Source: Scedosporium boydii
Lineage: Eukaryota > Ascomycota > Sordariomycetes > Microascales > Microascaceae
Direction of reading: 5' to 3'
Assembly: GCA_002221725.1 (NCBI GenBank)
Contig: NJFT01000041.1
Span: 62,001 to 126,000, forward strand
Length of the DNA stretch: 64,000 nt
The notes under the pieces were generated by a model. That model had not been told where the DNA came from. It did not search any database and worked only from the letters and a program-made list of their open reading frames with translations. Each line of letters opens with the position of its first letter. Positions within the stretch are counted from its first letter, which is position 1. Shown here one piece after another: positions 11,399 to 24,360 of the stretch. The position numbers and the translations under genes were made by a program.

Positions 11399-12433
11399 CT
11401 ACAAGCACTGGTAGTACCAGTCGTTAAGCTTCGTGCACGTGTATGGAGACACGCAAGAAGTGGGACCAGTCCAGCCAATTCCACCACACTGAGCCCACTG
11501 CGCCGCGCCCCCAGACGGAGGAGGCGAGGTCGTCGTAGTAGGAGCTTTAGTCGAGGTGGAGCTGCCGCCGCCGTTACCGGGAGGAGTAGTCGTGGGGTTC
11601 GAGGGCATCTGGAAGACGGGGAAGTTCGAGTCGTCGGCGCGGCGGCAGCCCGAGATGGCGACGAGCTCGTTGGGGCACTGGATCTGCTCGAAGGTGTGGG
11701 TTGGGTTGTCGGCGTTCTTGAACCAGTCGAAACGCCAGTAGCAGCCGTTCTTGAGGGATGAGGGGAAGCTGTCGCACTGGGACCGGGAGGAGATGCCGCC
11801 GTATCGCTCGCCGGGGAGGCTCTGGCCGAACTGGGAGGCGCATCCGTCGAAGATGCCGACGCCCCCGCCGGGCATTTGGAGATCAAATTGGTTGCCGGAG
11901 AGGTCGCCGCCGGTATTGGTGGATTGGACGACCATGGTCTTGCCGGCGACGGGACCAGAGGTGAAGGTCAACCTGGAAGTAAGGTAAGATTATCAGATTT
12001 CAAATCCATCTAGTAGATCTAGCTGTGGAAGAGGAAGAAACGTACTTGTAACAAGCGCAGCACCAACTAGCTTCGTTTCCGCCGCTAATGTGAGTGGCGG
12101 CGAAGCCGAAGGCTACCTGGTCGTTGACGGCCCACGGAGAGTTGTTGGAGCAAGTGTAGGCGCTGCCATTGTCGCAGCCGCTCTTTACGCTGGCGGCGAC
12201 GGGGTTGTCGTTTTTGTCGCAGCTGCGGACGGGACCCTGGAGGACGTTGGCCTTTCCGGACCAGGCGCAGGATGGCTTACAGCAGTCCCAGTACCTTTGT
12301 GCTATATTAGTCAATGTCATCTCAGTAGTATAAGAATGTTCTCATACCTCGTCGAGCTGCCCGATCCGGAGGCGGCGAGAGCGGTGCTGGCGGAGCCGGC
12401 AAGAAGGAGGGCGAGAACTGTTCGAGACACCAT
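11399..12433 (-). CDS. GH45 endoglucanase with CBM1 cellulose-binding tail
   Basis: Secreted endo-beta-1,4-glucanase. Exons 12348-12433, 12046-12294 and 11399-11972 give 302 residues. A signal peptide ([20 protein letters not shown]) precedes the catalytic domain, which starts [12 protein letters not shown]. By position, the catalytic base is Asp32 in that motif and the acid is Asp142 in [26 protein letters not shown] and [14 protein letters not shown] are typical of subfamily A like Humicola EGV. A Ser/Thr/Pro/Gly linker (about 240-265) joins a C-terminal CBM1 ([17 protein letters not shown] ... YYQCL) with four cysteines. Both introns are short (73 and 53 nt). It is separated from the LPMO cluster by about 30 kb but serves the same substrate. 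Confidence 0.95.
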
Positions 12434-12640
12434 GTTGGTAAGGTTGAGGATCTGAGACTACTTGACAGATGGATAGTTTGCTGGTTTGGTATACAGCAGA
12501 GGCTTTGATACGACAGGTCCCGAAAGAAGAAAGGACTTCGTGCCAACCCATCGGCGAGGAGCAAGGCCTAGTTATAGTTGTGCGATTTCTCCACTATGAT
12601 ACCCATGACTTCCCACTTCCCAGGGTGATTTACGATTACA

Positions 12641-12651
12641 GTACGAAGTAC
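12641..12651. repeat. GTACGAAGTAC motif copy
   Basis: Exact 11-mer about 208 bp upstream of the GH45 start codon. Confidence 0.8.
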
Positions 12652-14143
12652 CCTCAGCCAAGAGAACTAGCAGTACGCTACGCCGGAGGGCTTCTATAAA
12701 CTCCGGCAATCATGACTCGCTATTTCCACTCGTAAGGATGGAGGAGGGCCGGAAGGGAGGGATCTAAAGTTAAGGGGAGCGCGTCGTTCGTCCTTGCAGC
12801 TGGGGAAATAAGTCGGGTGCGACGCTTTGTTTCGGAAATTTCACATCCCACTAATCATACAGTTGAGTTTCGAGCAGAGACAAGGGAGCGAATTTAGGAT
12901 CCAAACAAAACCTCGCGATTCCTGGTTCGGAAGAATACGACTGCGCTGGAGAAAAGCGATCGTGGGTGTTCCTTTGCCCTTGGGTGACGTGTTGTTGCAC
13001 TGGCGTGAACCACTGGGGATTATATATACCGTGGACTGATTCTTTGGATGTTCTCTGCAATGCAAGCTTGGTCAAGATCGGCCCGGCTTGTTATGCGTGC
13101 ACATCAATTGTTAATGTGGCATCCGGTATTTAGAAGGATCGGAGCCGTCTGCCGCCTAGCCAGCCAAAGAGGCCGAGATCGTGTTTGCCGACTGCTGTTC
13201 TAACACTAGGAACATGACCCATCAAGCGGCAATGTCTTGACTTGTTCCAAAACCGGTTCAGGACGGCAGGGCAAATAGTTTTCACTTGGGTGCCTATGGC
13301 TCTCGGTGTTAGGTCGGGCTCGATGTAGGTGAGTTGGATTCCGAGAGGCGGAATGTTGACGGTATCTGTCTCTGGTCCTGATCTAAACGAAGGAGGGGCT
13401 CAACTACCAGAGCCTCATATATTCTCCACTATGGTGGTGAGGGATTAAGGTCAAGTCGCCCGACATTGATCCCCGCCAGGGAAGAAGCTGGCCACCTGGA
13501 CGTTGCTCGGAGAGGCCATTATTCCCACATTCATATTAAGGGGTCTTCTAGGACAAGGGGGTTAATCGTAGCTGATGGGACCTCTCCCGCCTCAAAACAC
13601 GACCGCTCTTGGGAATCTTCATCGCAACAATTGTACCGCTTTTATGGGGCCCTAAGCAGTACTGATAGACAGGCCAGGAATGGGGATATTGAAACCGTTT
13701 GTTTATGTCGAGAGACTCTTGCTGTCGTGCCCCGATGTTGATGCCACCCTAAACCACCCGGACACGGGGCGGTTGCTTAACGCTTCGAGATATTGGTTTA
13801 CTACGAAGTAGATGAAAGAAAACACCAGAGCAGATGTTTATAAATCACTGAAGTTCAAAACGGCAAATCATTCTGTGTAACATCCGCCAAAATCCATCTG
13901 CGTATGCTCGGAGAGACCTCAACCCAAAACGGTACTCCAGTTATTCAATAATGTCTGCCCCTTGGAGAGCGATCGATAGCTGATTTTGCTCCCTTACCTC
14001 GTATACACAGGTATTTATAATATCATAATCGCCGAGGCAAATCCAGCTTGCAGTGAACATTGGTTTCTGCCATTAACGACCTATAATAAACGAGAATCCG
14101 AAAAAAAGGGGGCATTGGAAGAATAATCGTCACTCATTGACTT

Positions 14144-14154
14144 GTACTTCGTAC
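14144..14154. repeat. GTACTTCGTAC motif copy
   Basis: Exact 11-mer; a second, nearly complete copy in the opposite orientation lies 60 bp on at 14215-14224. Confidence 0.8.
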
Positions 14155-14844
14155 ATCGCGACTATTTCGTAATTGGTCAATTGAGGCCTCACAGACGCAC
14201 CACGCAGGAGGCAGGTACGAAGTAATATTGATCCCAGCGCTGGTACAATTCATTGTCCCACAACATTGTTCATTGTTGGGAGTTTATTGGAAGTCGCGGA
14301 TGAGGTGGTGGTCTAGGTCCTGCATACTTTGTTCAGTGATTGATCATTGTCCACTTTCGACCCTGGACAGCACAGTCACCGAGATTAGTCATGGTGCTCC
14401 CCGCAATCCCAAAGTGGCAGAGTCTCAAGGTGGTTTCAGGGGTCTCGACTGACCTAGATTCGGCGGCTGGGCGAATGCTGAGACTGACCGTTCATTGAAA
14501 CAAACCAGGCCGTCCACGGCATTACATCGTCCTTGGGAAACACCAAACTTCCAATCGCCTGGCGGACCCGCGGCCCTTCTCGCTTCCGACTGGTAAGGCC
14601 ACTTTCGACGTCATATCGGGGACTTATAACCACGTCGAAAGACACCTGTCTTTCACCAAGTCTCCACGCTTGACCCTTGGCGCTTGACCGACTTCGTATG
14701 CTGGGCACATAGTCGTGTTCCGCTCTGTGTATAGAGCAATGACCCGGTAGTGAGACGAAGCAACCCCCGGTACCGATACCCCAGGGCCTCAATATCGAAA
14801 CCTTGATCACCTAGAATCGAATCCGCCGCTCGAGTACTCTCGCG

Positions 14845-17800
14845 ATGCCTTACCAACAGATGACGCCGCCAGCCCCTGACCACTCGCGGACTCGCTCCCG
14901 AGGGGGCAGTGATAAGGCCCTATCTAGCACCCGACAGAGCAGATCTTCGCAGAAAGCTATGCTTTCCAAAGCCTTGCAAAAAGCGAATACGGCAGTGCAA
15001 CTCGACAATGCCCAGAATTTCGAAGGGGCAAGAGTCTCCTACCTTGAGGCTTGTGAGCTTCTTCAGCAGGTCCTTCAGAAGACGAGCTCGGAGGAGGACC
15101 GGAGGAAACTTGAAGCGATTGTATGCTTTAGTTCTTGAAATTGTGTCTCCTTGACCTTTGGCTAATCGCCTCTTCTGTTCATAGCGCAAAACATACACGA
15201 GTCGCATTGACGAGTTGGACCAGCTGGCCCAAGAAGAGTTGATGATAGTAGACGATGACAAGGCTCTCCCCGCAAGACCGGATAGCGACAGCTACCCGCC
15301 ATCTACCACCACTACCCTTAACCTTGAAGATGAGGTTGCCGAAGTTTCTGAAATCCAAACGGCGACTGTTACGCGCATCATTCGAAATCCAGAGAACCAG
15401 AACCAGAACCAAACGCCACCCAATAACATCGTGCACCCCCCGCGATGGGCGAGTACTCGCGCTGCTGTTGACACTGAGTCGTATTCGGCGCCGCCGGGCC
15501 CTAACGCGAACTGGTCACCCGAAAGGAACCTTAGCCTTCCACGCCCGGATGTTGACCGGGATATGCCACCTCCGCTCTCCCCCCGCCGTCCTTCTGAGCC
15601 GACCGGACTCGGCCCACCTCACACCCCGAGCCTAATTCCCACCAGCCATTTCTCATCCATGCAGGTCAACGCAACACGAGGCTCGGTGGGGACGTCTCAT
15701 TATCGAGGTCTAAGCCAGGAGTCAAATTCGTGGCTAGACTCGAAGGCCGACTCTGTGGGTTCTACATCTTCCTCTGTACACTCACGTACATCTTCTTTGG
15801 GCATTAGAAGAAAACATATACGAGCACCGAGTGGCGACACTGAAGCGGAATTTGATGCGGCTTTGGATGCAGCCGTGGAAGCCGCTTACGACGACGGTTT
15901 CGTGCCCATGGACTCGGACGAAGAGGGCGTTTCAATTGTCGCAGCCGCCCTTAAGAAGGTAGAACTGGCGAAAGAACGTGTGCGGCAGAGTGAACTAGAA
16001 TCACTGCGTTTCGAGCAGGAGAGGGAAATGCGGCTCAATAACCCGCAAATCGTGCAAAATGCCCAAAACGCATACGGCTCACCGACCGTCCCGGAGGACT
16101 TTTATGATGACGAATCATCCGAAGACGAGGAGCGCATGTTGGAGGAAATGACACGCGGCTATGAAATTGAGGATTTTGCCTTCGGAAGACGCCCCGACGA
16201 GTTCGAAGAGATACCCCCGAGGGGCGATTCTCAGACATGGTTCGGTGCTGGCGGTGCTGACGGCGCAGACCAGCCTCCTGTGACCGAGTTGTCTCCCCCG
16301 AAGGATGTTGGCGCAGGTGTTGCCATTAATTCTCGAACGGCGGCGACCCCACCGCCAACTCAGGCCCTCCCCGATTTACCAATGCCGTCTATCAGGCCAC
16401 CGTCCCGAAGCCCTGATCAAGGTGTGCGAAGTCGACGACTGAGCGGCCAGAACATGAAGCAGCTGAAGATTGAGACGTCCAAATTGACCCGAGTTCCCCT
16501 GCGAGAATCAATGCCTGAGGCAGCCGTAACCGCTCCTCCTGTTCAAGCTACTAGGGCCCGTGGTACTTCTTCTCCAGAGCGCTTGGGCGGTGGAGTTACC
16601 TCACTTACCGAGGAGAGTCCCATAATTGAAGAGCGTGATGAAAACGAAGCAGAGAATGCTCTTAGGCGAGCAACTTCACCCTTGGCGCGCTCACTCATGA
16701 CGAAGAACTATTCGTCGTCTAGTCTCCGCAGTGCTAGGAGCCGGAATATGTCCCTTTCGAACCTCGACGAGGACTTGTCCCCGGGAACCCCGTCGAGCAA
16801 CCCGTTTGCCTCTACCGGCAGGCTACCGAGCTTTTCAACCAGCTCAACTCCAATGATATCCACTTTCGATGAACAATTCCCTACAGACTCGGCCGAGAGC
16901 TTGTATCTATTCGATGGCGGACTCCAAGGACGATCTCGGCCCGGCTCCCCGGACTCTCAGTGGGGCGATGCTCCGGTTGCTCTTGAGCCTTGTCCCAACG
17001 ACTTTATGCTGCGCCCCTTCTGGCTTATGAGGTGTCTCTACCAGACCCTTGCACACTCTAGGGGCGGCTACCTGAGTAGCAGAGTATTCGTTCCTCAAGA
17101 AGTATGGAAAGTGAAGGGTGTGAAGCTACGCAATATTGAAGACAAGATTTCCACGTGCGACTACCTAACTGCGGCACTATCAAAGTTGGCCCAAGTTGAT
17201 ACCTGCGACGCTGACGCCGTCCTGGAAGAGATGCAAGCTCTAGAGGGCGTGCTGGAGCAGATGACAGCCAATCTTACTCGCAAGCTAGGACATGAAGTCG
17301 GTGTCCAAAGCCCTAGTACCTTATTCAAAGACTCCCTTAGCGGTCTGGATGGAGAGACCCCATTTGCGAATCCCCCCCGATCTGCTAGTATCTCTTCAAA
17401 GTCCTCGGCACCGTTCTCTTGGCGCCGCCTGAGGGCGAAGAACTCTTCGGCTGGTCTTGCCAGCTCCTATAACAACAAAATCAACGACAACGGTCTCGAC
17501 TCGCCGATCCTGGAAACCCTGCCCATGACTCTTAATCCTACGAGCCGACCTCCCAAACGACTGGTGAATCAGGCTCAGTTTTCGGGTCCACATGCCAACT
17601 ATATGGAATCACTTGCGCGGCTTTTCGACTCAGCGCAGATGATTGGTGAGTTTCAATTCTATTTCCCACAGATTTCTAGGAAGTCAAGTCAAGCTAATAT
17701 ATATCCCGAATAGACCAGATTGCGAGGCAGGTAGAAGACCCCGGGTTGCGTCATGCCGACAAAACGCAGGTTGGACTAGAACTTTGCACGAGGCATGCAG

Positions 17801-17901
17801 CTGAATTCTTCGCGTTTTATATTTGCCGATTTGTACTCTCGGACCTGAGCATTCTCCTTGAGAAATTCATCAAGAGGGGAACCGAATGGGTCGTTACGTG
17901 A
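14845..17901 (+). CDS. MIT-domain protein of unknown specific function
   Basis: Three exons, 14845-15120, 15185-17645 and 17714-17901, give 974 residues. A MIT (microtubule interacting and trafficking) three-helix domain covers about residues 38-110: KAMLSKALQKANTAVQLDNA ... YLEACELLQQVL ... RRKLEAIRKTYTSRIDEL, interrupted by intron 1. MIT domains bind ESCRT-III tails, so a role near endosomes is likely but inferred. The middle is long, disordered and Ser/Pro-rich with an acidic coiled segment (about 310-420). A compact conserved C-terminal part begins NDFMLRPFWLMRCLYQTLAH and runs through MESLARLFDSAQMIDQIARQ. It is not Vps4, because no AAA ATPase domain is present. Both introns join cleanly in frame. 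Confidence 0.8.
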
Positions 17902-18610
17902 TGAGGGACTCGTTCGCTTCTTCACAACTTTCTTCTTTATATGCAGATTACGAAGGTAACGGAAACTGGGGTGGCATGAACACCTCGGGGATTTCAACTG
18001 GTGGAACCACGCTTTGTCACTCACTGCCATCCCATCTATGACCGGAGTTCTTGAATATCATTATGGCGGGCGCTTGTTCATGCTGTTTCTTGGGGATACG
18101 AGGACTCGGAGAGAGTGGGATATGTTGTTTCGTTCCCGGCTGAACAACAGCCTTGAGATGAGGTGTTTGTTCATAGAGAGGTTGCATTTCTTTCCTTTCT
18201 TGCCTTTCTTCTTTTGTTTGTAGATGCTGGACTCGATGTCTAGTGATTCTCTTCATTTGTCGATCTTCGTCCAACCTTTTAATATGATGACCATTCTCTG
18301 TTATTGATATGCATATATTTACGACCAAAGAAGAAAAAAATACGATTATATTCGAGGAAATAAATTAATATGTTTGTCGGTGAGTCGTCTTGGTTGAACT
18401 TGCTGGTGTAAGTCCTGGGTTCCGAGTTTAGAATCCCAATGCTGGTCGACTTCACGTGATTTCGCGTCCTCTTCGCAAATTTCACCTCGACTCACTTTTC
18501 AACATCAAACTCAAGTCTCCGACCCATTGCGAGCTTTGCTTCATGCCGCCCGCCGGGATTAAATTTATTTCATAATTTTTCATATAGGTTTTAGGGTCAT
18601 ACATGAATAA
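17902..18610. other. Intergenic region, MIT gene / GUF1
   Basis: About 700 bp between tandem genes. Contains AT-rich sequence around 18330-18380 and 18550-18600 near the GUF1 start. Nothing else recognised. Confidence 0.6.
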
Positions 18611-20872
18611 ATGATCCGCTCCGCGACTTCAGTCGCGGGAGCGCTGCGGCCTTTCACCCGATCCCGGGCCGTACGAGTCTCGTCGAAGCTTGAGTCCTTG
18701 CCGAGATGCCTTGCCACAGATCTCAGATGCCCCGGTTCAGCATTACGCCGGGCTCAGATAGGAGCTTTACCGCATTGCTCATCCAGGGCCGGCTGGCATC
18801 GATATGCGACGACTAGCGCGGAAAGGACGCTTCCTGGGGTAGCAGCCAGCCTGGAGGCTCGGATTGCGGCGATTCCTATCGAGCGGTATCGCAATTTCTG
18901 CATCGTGGCGCATGTGGACCATGGGAAAAGTACGTTGAGTGACCGTCTGTTGGAATTGACGGGGACGATCTCTGCGACGGGGAACAATAAGCAGATTCTA
19001 GTATGGCTTCCAAATCTTATGAGAGTCTATCTACGTGTGGCGTGATGCACTAACACCACTATCCTAGGACAAATTGGATGTAGAAAGAGAAAGGGGTATT
19101 ACGGTGAAGGCGCAGACCTGCACCATGATTTACAACCACAAGGGCGAAGATTACCTGCTTCACCTCGTGGACACACCAGGCCACGTCGACTTCCGAGCAG
19201 AGGTGACGAGGTCCTACGCGAGCTGCGGAGGAGCGCTCTTGCTAGTTGATGCGAGCCAAGGCGTCCAGGCACAGACGGTGTCGAATTTTCACCTCGCCTT
19301 CTCGCAAGATTTGAGCCTAATACCCGTCATCAACAAGATCGACATGCCTTCGGCCGACGTGCCCAGGGTTCTCGAGCAGATTGAATCCTCGTTCGAGTTG
19401 GATCCCGAGTCTGCGGTTTTGGTCTCGGCTAAGACGGGGAAGAACGTGGCGGCTATTCTTCCGGCTGTGGTTGAGAATATTCCGCATCCGGTCGGGGACT
19501 CGACGAAGCCTTTGAGGCTGCTCTTGGTCGATTCGTGGTATGATAACTTTAGGGGTGTCATATGTCTCGTTCGGATTTTTGACGGGCAGGTCAAGGCTGG
19601 GGATAATGTGGTTTCTCTGGGTACTGGACAGAGATATACTGTTGGCGAGGTGGGAATACAATATCCCAACGCGGTCCCGCAAAAGGTGCTTCGGGCCGGA
19701 CAGGTCGGCTATCTGCACTTCAACCCTGGCATGAAGCGTCTGCAGGACGCGAAGCTCGGCGACACATTCACTGTTGTCGGGAAGGAGGACGCAGTTGAGC
19801 CGTATCCTGGATTCGAAGAGCCGAAGCCCATGGTCTTCGTAGCCGCCTTCCCCGTGGATCAATCCGACCACGAGAAGCTAGAAGAGAGCATCGACCAGCT
19901 CGTCCTCAACGATCGAAGCATCACTCTGCAGAAAGACCACTCCGAGGCCCTCGGCGCGGGTTGGCGCTTGGGATTCCTCGGGTCCCTTCACTGTTCCGTC
20001 TTCCAGGACCGGCTGAGGCAGGAGCACGGAGCCAGCGTCGTGATTACGGAACCCACAGTGCCTATCCGCATCCAGTGGCGTGATGGGTCCGAAACTGTCG
20101 TTGAGAATCCGGCCGAGTTCCCCGAAAATACTGATCATCGACTCAAGGCTGCGACTCTGTACGAGCCGTTCGTTACCGCGACGATAACAATGCCGGAGGA
20201 GTACCTTGGCAGAGTTATTGAGCTGTGCGAGTCTAACCGTGGGGAGCAGAAGAGCCTTGACTTCTTTCATACTACTCAAGTGATTCTGAAGTATGATTTG
20301 CCGACGGCTCAGTTGGTTGATGACTTTTTTGGTAAACTCAAGAGTGCGACGTAAGTGTCTGCCCCGGCCTGTTCTTTAGTATCATCCTTGACTGAACTTT
20401 TGAGTATAGAAAGGGATATGCGACGTTGGATTACGAGGACGCGGGATGGCGAGAAGGCAACCTTGTCAAGTTGCAGTTGCTCGTGAATAAGGTCCCCGTT
20501 GATGCCATCTGCCGAGTCGTTCATAAGTCTCAGGTCGAGAGGCTCGGAAGGCAGTGGGTCACGAGCTTCAAGGAGCATGTCGACCGACAAATGTTTGGTA
20601 TGTCACTTCCTTTTCGTCCTCGAGAAATATTGCGCATTTAACTGACTACTGGAATAGAGGTCGTCATTCAAGCTGCGGCTGGCGGCAAGGTCATCGCCCG
20701 CGAGACCCTGAAACCTTTCCGCAAGGACGTGTTGGCGAAGCTGCACGCGGCCGATATTACGAGGAGGAAGAAGTTGCTCGAGAAGCAAAAGGCCGGAAGG
20801 AAGAGGCTGCAGGCCGTCGGAAACGTCGTGATTGACCACTCGGCGTTCCAGAAGTTCTTGTCGAAGACCTGA
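18611..20872 (+). CDS. GUF1: Mitochondrial elongation factor 4 (LepA/Guf1 GTPase)
   Basis: Translational GTPase that supports mitochondrial protein synthesis, possibly by back-translocating stalled ribosomes. Exons 18611-19000, 19068-20350, 20410-20597 and 20658-20872 give 691 residues. The first 80 or so residues are Arg/Ser/Ala-rich with no acidic cluster, as expected of a matrix presequence. The GTPase motifs follow: AHVDHGKST (G1, about residue 100), ERGIT (G2), DTPGHVDF (G3), NKID (G4) and SAKTG (G5). LepA-specific features are [19 protein letters not shown] and the basic C-terminal domain [20 protein letters not shown] ... [16 protein letters not shown]. All introns are 59-67 nt. Confidence 0.95.
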
Positions 20873-21116
20873 TGATCGTTTGCTATGTACGAAAAGGAAG
20901 AGCATTAGATGACGCGGGTGTAACTTGTATAAAATGTATGTATCCATAGACATGAGTTGAATAGGCCTATGCCTCTCTAGATGATTTTCTTTTCCATGCA
21001 GGAAAAGACAATATATATTGGTGCCAAACATGTAGCTCTCCCTAGATGCCCGCTCTACCTCTAGTGACGAAAATATGAAACAATGCGGATACGTTTTAAA
21101 CAAAACGCTCAAGGCG

Positions 21117-22032
21117 CTATGCCTTGGGCTGTGGCTGCTCTCCTTCCTCACGAAGACCCTCACCGAGGGCCACCGGATCCGTCCACGACCAACCCAACCC
21201 CCCACTCAAAGTAGCCTCCCACTGCACCAACTTCGGCACGGGCCCATCGGCCCAATCATCCTCCACATCGGCGCCGTTCCCATCCGCGAAATCAAAGATG
21301 CGGTAGTCGCCGTTGAAGAACCACCAGCCGGACACGGAGGTGCGGAGGAACCCCGAGTGGGAGACGACGATGACGTACTTCTCGGGCCGGCGGTAGAGGG
21401 AGCGGACGCAGGCGCGGCCGCGGGCGAGGAGGGCGGATTTGAAGGGGAAGTACTTAGCGCCGGCGGGGGTGAGCTTGTCGGGGTAGACGGGGTCGACGGA
21501 GGAGAAGTCGATCATGGGGTATTCTTTGGTGAGTTCGGGGATGGGGCTCCCGATGTCGCAGGGCTTGGAGGTGGTTTCTGGACGAAAGACAGCTTCTTAG
21601 CGGTTCGCTCGGGGTTTCCGCCGGAGAAGCGGGACTCTCGGCCGAATCCGGCCAACACTGGCGGGTTGGGTAAGAGTGTGTTTTTTTCAGAATGCTTACC
21701 CTGCCATGCGGCGTCTGCTGTTATGGGAACCTTCTTCTCTATTAAAAAGTCAAGCGAGTAGAGGGCTGTCTGGATCGTTCTCCTCATCGGGCTCACGACA
21801 ATGGCGATGTCGCTCTCAGGAATCCCATTAAGCCTCTCTTTCAAGCTTTCCCTGAGCTTGCCACATTGCTCCACGCCCTCTTCTGTGATAAGAGGGTCAT
21901 GTAAGGCGTAGTCCTGTATACGAAGCGTCAGTACTACATGGAATTGTAACGGGGGGCTATGGACGGGTGAGACGTATTAGTGAGGTTGTGGTAACCTTGG
22001 GTGTGCCGGATGAGGATGACGGTGGGAGGCAT
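21117..22032 (-). CDS. Histidine phosphatase (phosphoglycerate-mutase-like), odd first intron
   Basis: Member of the histidine phosphatase superfamily; the substrate is not predictable. The N-terminal catalytic motif is ILIRHTQGYHN (phosphoacceptor His in RHT), and the second catalytic His is in VVSHSGFLRT; VVSPMRRTIQTA holds the usual Arg. Exons are about 21978-22032, 21700-21915 and 21117-21577. Intron 2 (21578-21699) is a normal GT-AG intron joining AAWQ to ETTSKPCDIG. The first junction has no in-frame GT-AG solution: the only nearby GT (GTCTCA at 21973) leaves a one-base frame error, whereas an AT-AC intron at 21916-21977 closes the model at 243 residues (HNLTK-DYALHDP). A sequence error or small indel is the alternative. 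Confidence 0.8.
21916..21977 (-). other. Candidate AT-AC intron
   Basis: On the minus strand this 62-nt segment begins ATACGT and ends TATAC, with a CTGAC branch-like site close to the 3' end. Removing it is the only simple splice that joins the RHTQGYHN exon to DYALHDP in frame. Confidence 0.35.
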
Positions 22033-22415
22033 TTTGGCAATCTAAGACGGTATGTACAATTGTAGAGAACTACCTGGGTAAAGAGTGACATATGAGCATA
22101 CGGGATCCTAACTGTGTCCCCTCAATATATATACATTTTTTCCCTGTTCAAAATGACTCTACGAAACTCATTGGATCCCTCCTTAAGCCGAGAATGAAGG
22201 CGCAGCGAAGTTGGAGTCATTCCAAGCCGTTGTTAGTTGCGCCAAGGCGATATTCCAATATCGAGGCTTTTGCTGTCTCCTGCATAGGACAATTGAATAT
22301 CTGCGCTGAGCAACAAGCTTGCCAACACTGACCGAGAGAACAGCAGTTCGCGTCACGCAATGGTAGATGACGCTCCCTTTTTTCAAGAATTAAGCAATTT
22401 ACGAAACATTTAGAA
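22033..22415. promoter_or_regulatory. Divergent promoter region, phosphatase / CTNNBL1-like
   Basis: A 383-bp gap between two divergently transcribed starts, presumably holding both promoters. A TATATATA stretch lies at 22126-22133. No other motif stands out. Confidence 0.45.
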
Positions 22416-24360
22416 ATGGCAAGCGTAGACGACATATTCAAGGTTCGTGGAGCTCCCATCATCCTAATTGTGCCTCTCTCTCGCGCCTTCTCAGCTGACC
22501 ATGTATCATATATTAGAACACGCAGAGCTCCCTACCGAGCAAGCGGAGGATCGACGCAGTTCGAGATCCCAGTATGTTCCAGCAGCTGCCCCCTGCCGCT
22601 CGCGAAAGCTCTTCCCCCCCCCCCCTTTTTGTGGACTAGTTGTGCGCTGACTACTAACTAAAATAACTGTAGGCGAAGTCTACAAGGCTGCGAAGCGAGA
22701 TAGCAACGCCCACGGTAGCCGTCATGCGACAGTCGAAGACGAAGCCGTGGACCACGATCGAGGTGAAGCCCCCGGCGATGACGAAGACGATTACGGTCCC
22801 GAGCTCCCTCCCGACGATGAAGAAGGAGGGCGATTCTTCGGCGGTGGCATAACGAAGCAGGAATCAGAAATACTAGACTATCTCGAAGGACGAGACGAAG
22901 ACGTCGCGGCCGAAAAGATTGACGCCGGGTGGCTACGCAAAACGGTGCTCAATTTCGAAAAGCGCATAACAAAGAACGCCGAACTCCGCGCCAAGTACGA
23001 AGACGATCCGCAAAAGTTCATGGCGAGCGAATCGGATCTGGACTCGGACATCAAGACGCTCTCGATCCTCTCGCAGTACCCGGAGCTGTACCAGGAGTTC
23101 GTGAAGCTCGGAAGCGCGACTAGTCTCGTGGGTTTACTCGCGCACGAGAATACGGATATTGCTATAGGGGTTATGGACGTGCTCGACGAGCTCACGGACG
23201 AGAACGTGACGGCCGACGACGAACAGTGGGGTGCGCTCGTCGACGCGATGCTGGAGGCCGATTTACTGGATCTCCTGGTGTCGAATCTCGCGCGGCTGGA
23301 TGAGGGGGACGAACGCGACCGCGAAGGCGTGTACCATGCCATGTCTATAGTGGAGAATCTGTGTTCTCGCGAGGCTATCGCGAAGCAGGTCGGCGGAGAG
23401 GAGAAGCTCGTAAAATGGCTTCTTGGCCGCGCCCAACGTCGCGAAAAGGATGTCAGCCAGAATAAGCAGTATGCTGCCGAAATCATCGCCATCCTCGCCC
23501 AGTCGGCGCCGGAGAACAGGGATCGTTTGGTTAAACTCGATGCTGTGGATACAATACTAGAACTCGCGTCGGCTTATCGGAAACGTGATCCCGACAGCTC
23601 GAGCGACGAGGAAGAGTACATGGCCAATTTATTTGAGATCCTTACGGCGCTAGTCGATACGCCCGAAGGCAAACTGAAACTACTAGAGGCCGAGGGTGTA
23701 GAGCTGTGTCTCATCATGCTCAAAGAAGGCGGCCAGAGCAAGCCCTGCGCGCTCCGCTTACTCGCGCATGCCACCGCCCTCAGCGGCACCGGAGACGCCG
23801 CGACATCCGCCGCCGCCGCCGTCTGCAAGCAGCTCGTCGTCGCCGGAGGCCTCAAGACGACCTTCACCATGTTTATGAAGACGCACGACGCCTCGACAGT
23901 CGAGCACCTCCTCGGCATCTTCTCCTCGATGCTCAGGCTGCTCCCGGGAGACTCGAGCGAGCGGATACGCGCGCTGGCCAAGTTCGTCGAGAAAGACTAC
24001 GGGAAGCTGGCGAGGCTGCTGAAGCTGCGCCAGGGGTACGTCGCGAGGATTAAGAGGGCTGAGGAGGAGTTCGCCTCGTTTGCCGAAGAGGAGGAGGATG
24101 AGGATCTAAGACGGGCGGAGTTGTTTTCGAGGAGGCTTGATGCTGGGTTGTTCTCTTTACAGTCTATCGACCTCATCCTTGCGTGGCTCGTTGCGGAGGA
24201 TGATGGTGCGAGGAAGCGAATTATCAAGCTTTTGAAGGATACGGATTTGGGGCTGGATGCCATCAAAGCAAGCATTCAGGAACAACTCGACGACCTTGAC
24301 GACTTCGAGGATGTCAAGGACACGAGAGAGATGCTCAGCACATTAGTAGAGTTTTTGTAA
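22416..24360 (+). CDS. Beta-catenin-like protein 1 (CTNNBL1 family)
   Basis: Armadillo-repeat nuclear protein associated in animals and fission yeast with the Prp19/CDC5L spliceosomal complex. Exons 22416-22442, 22517-22571 and 22673-24360 give 589 residues. The N-terminus reads MASVDDIFKNTQSSLPSKRR across intron 1 and RDPSEVYKAAKRDSNAHGSR across intron 2. The body is typical of the family: DYLEGRDEDVAAEKIDAGWL, LSILSQYPELYQEFVKLG, LAHENTDIAIGVMDVLDELT, EEYMANLFEILTALVDTPEG, and the long charged C-terminal helix region ending DDFEDVKDTREMLSTLVEFL. An acidic patch (about 60-85) may follow a nuclear localisation signal. It converges on VMA10 with only 245 bp between the stops. Confidence 0.92.

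Larger units (their letters stand above)
12434..14844. other. Long intergenic region, GH45 / MIT-domain gene
   Basis: About 2.4 kb, divergent promoters. Carries the densest group of the GTACGAAGTAC family: 12641-12651 (perfect), 13802-13810 (TACGAAGTA), 14144-14154 (perfect) and 14215-14224 (10 of 11). No frame resembles a protein family. Confidence 0.6.
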
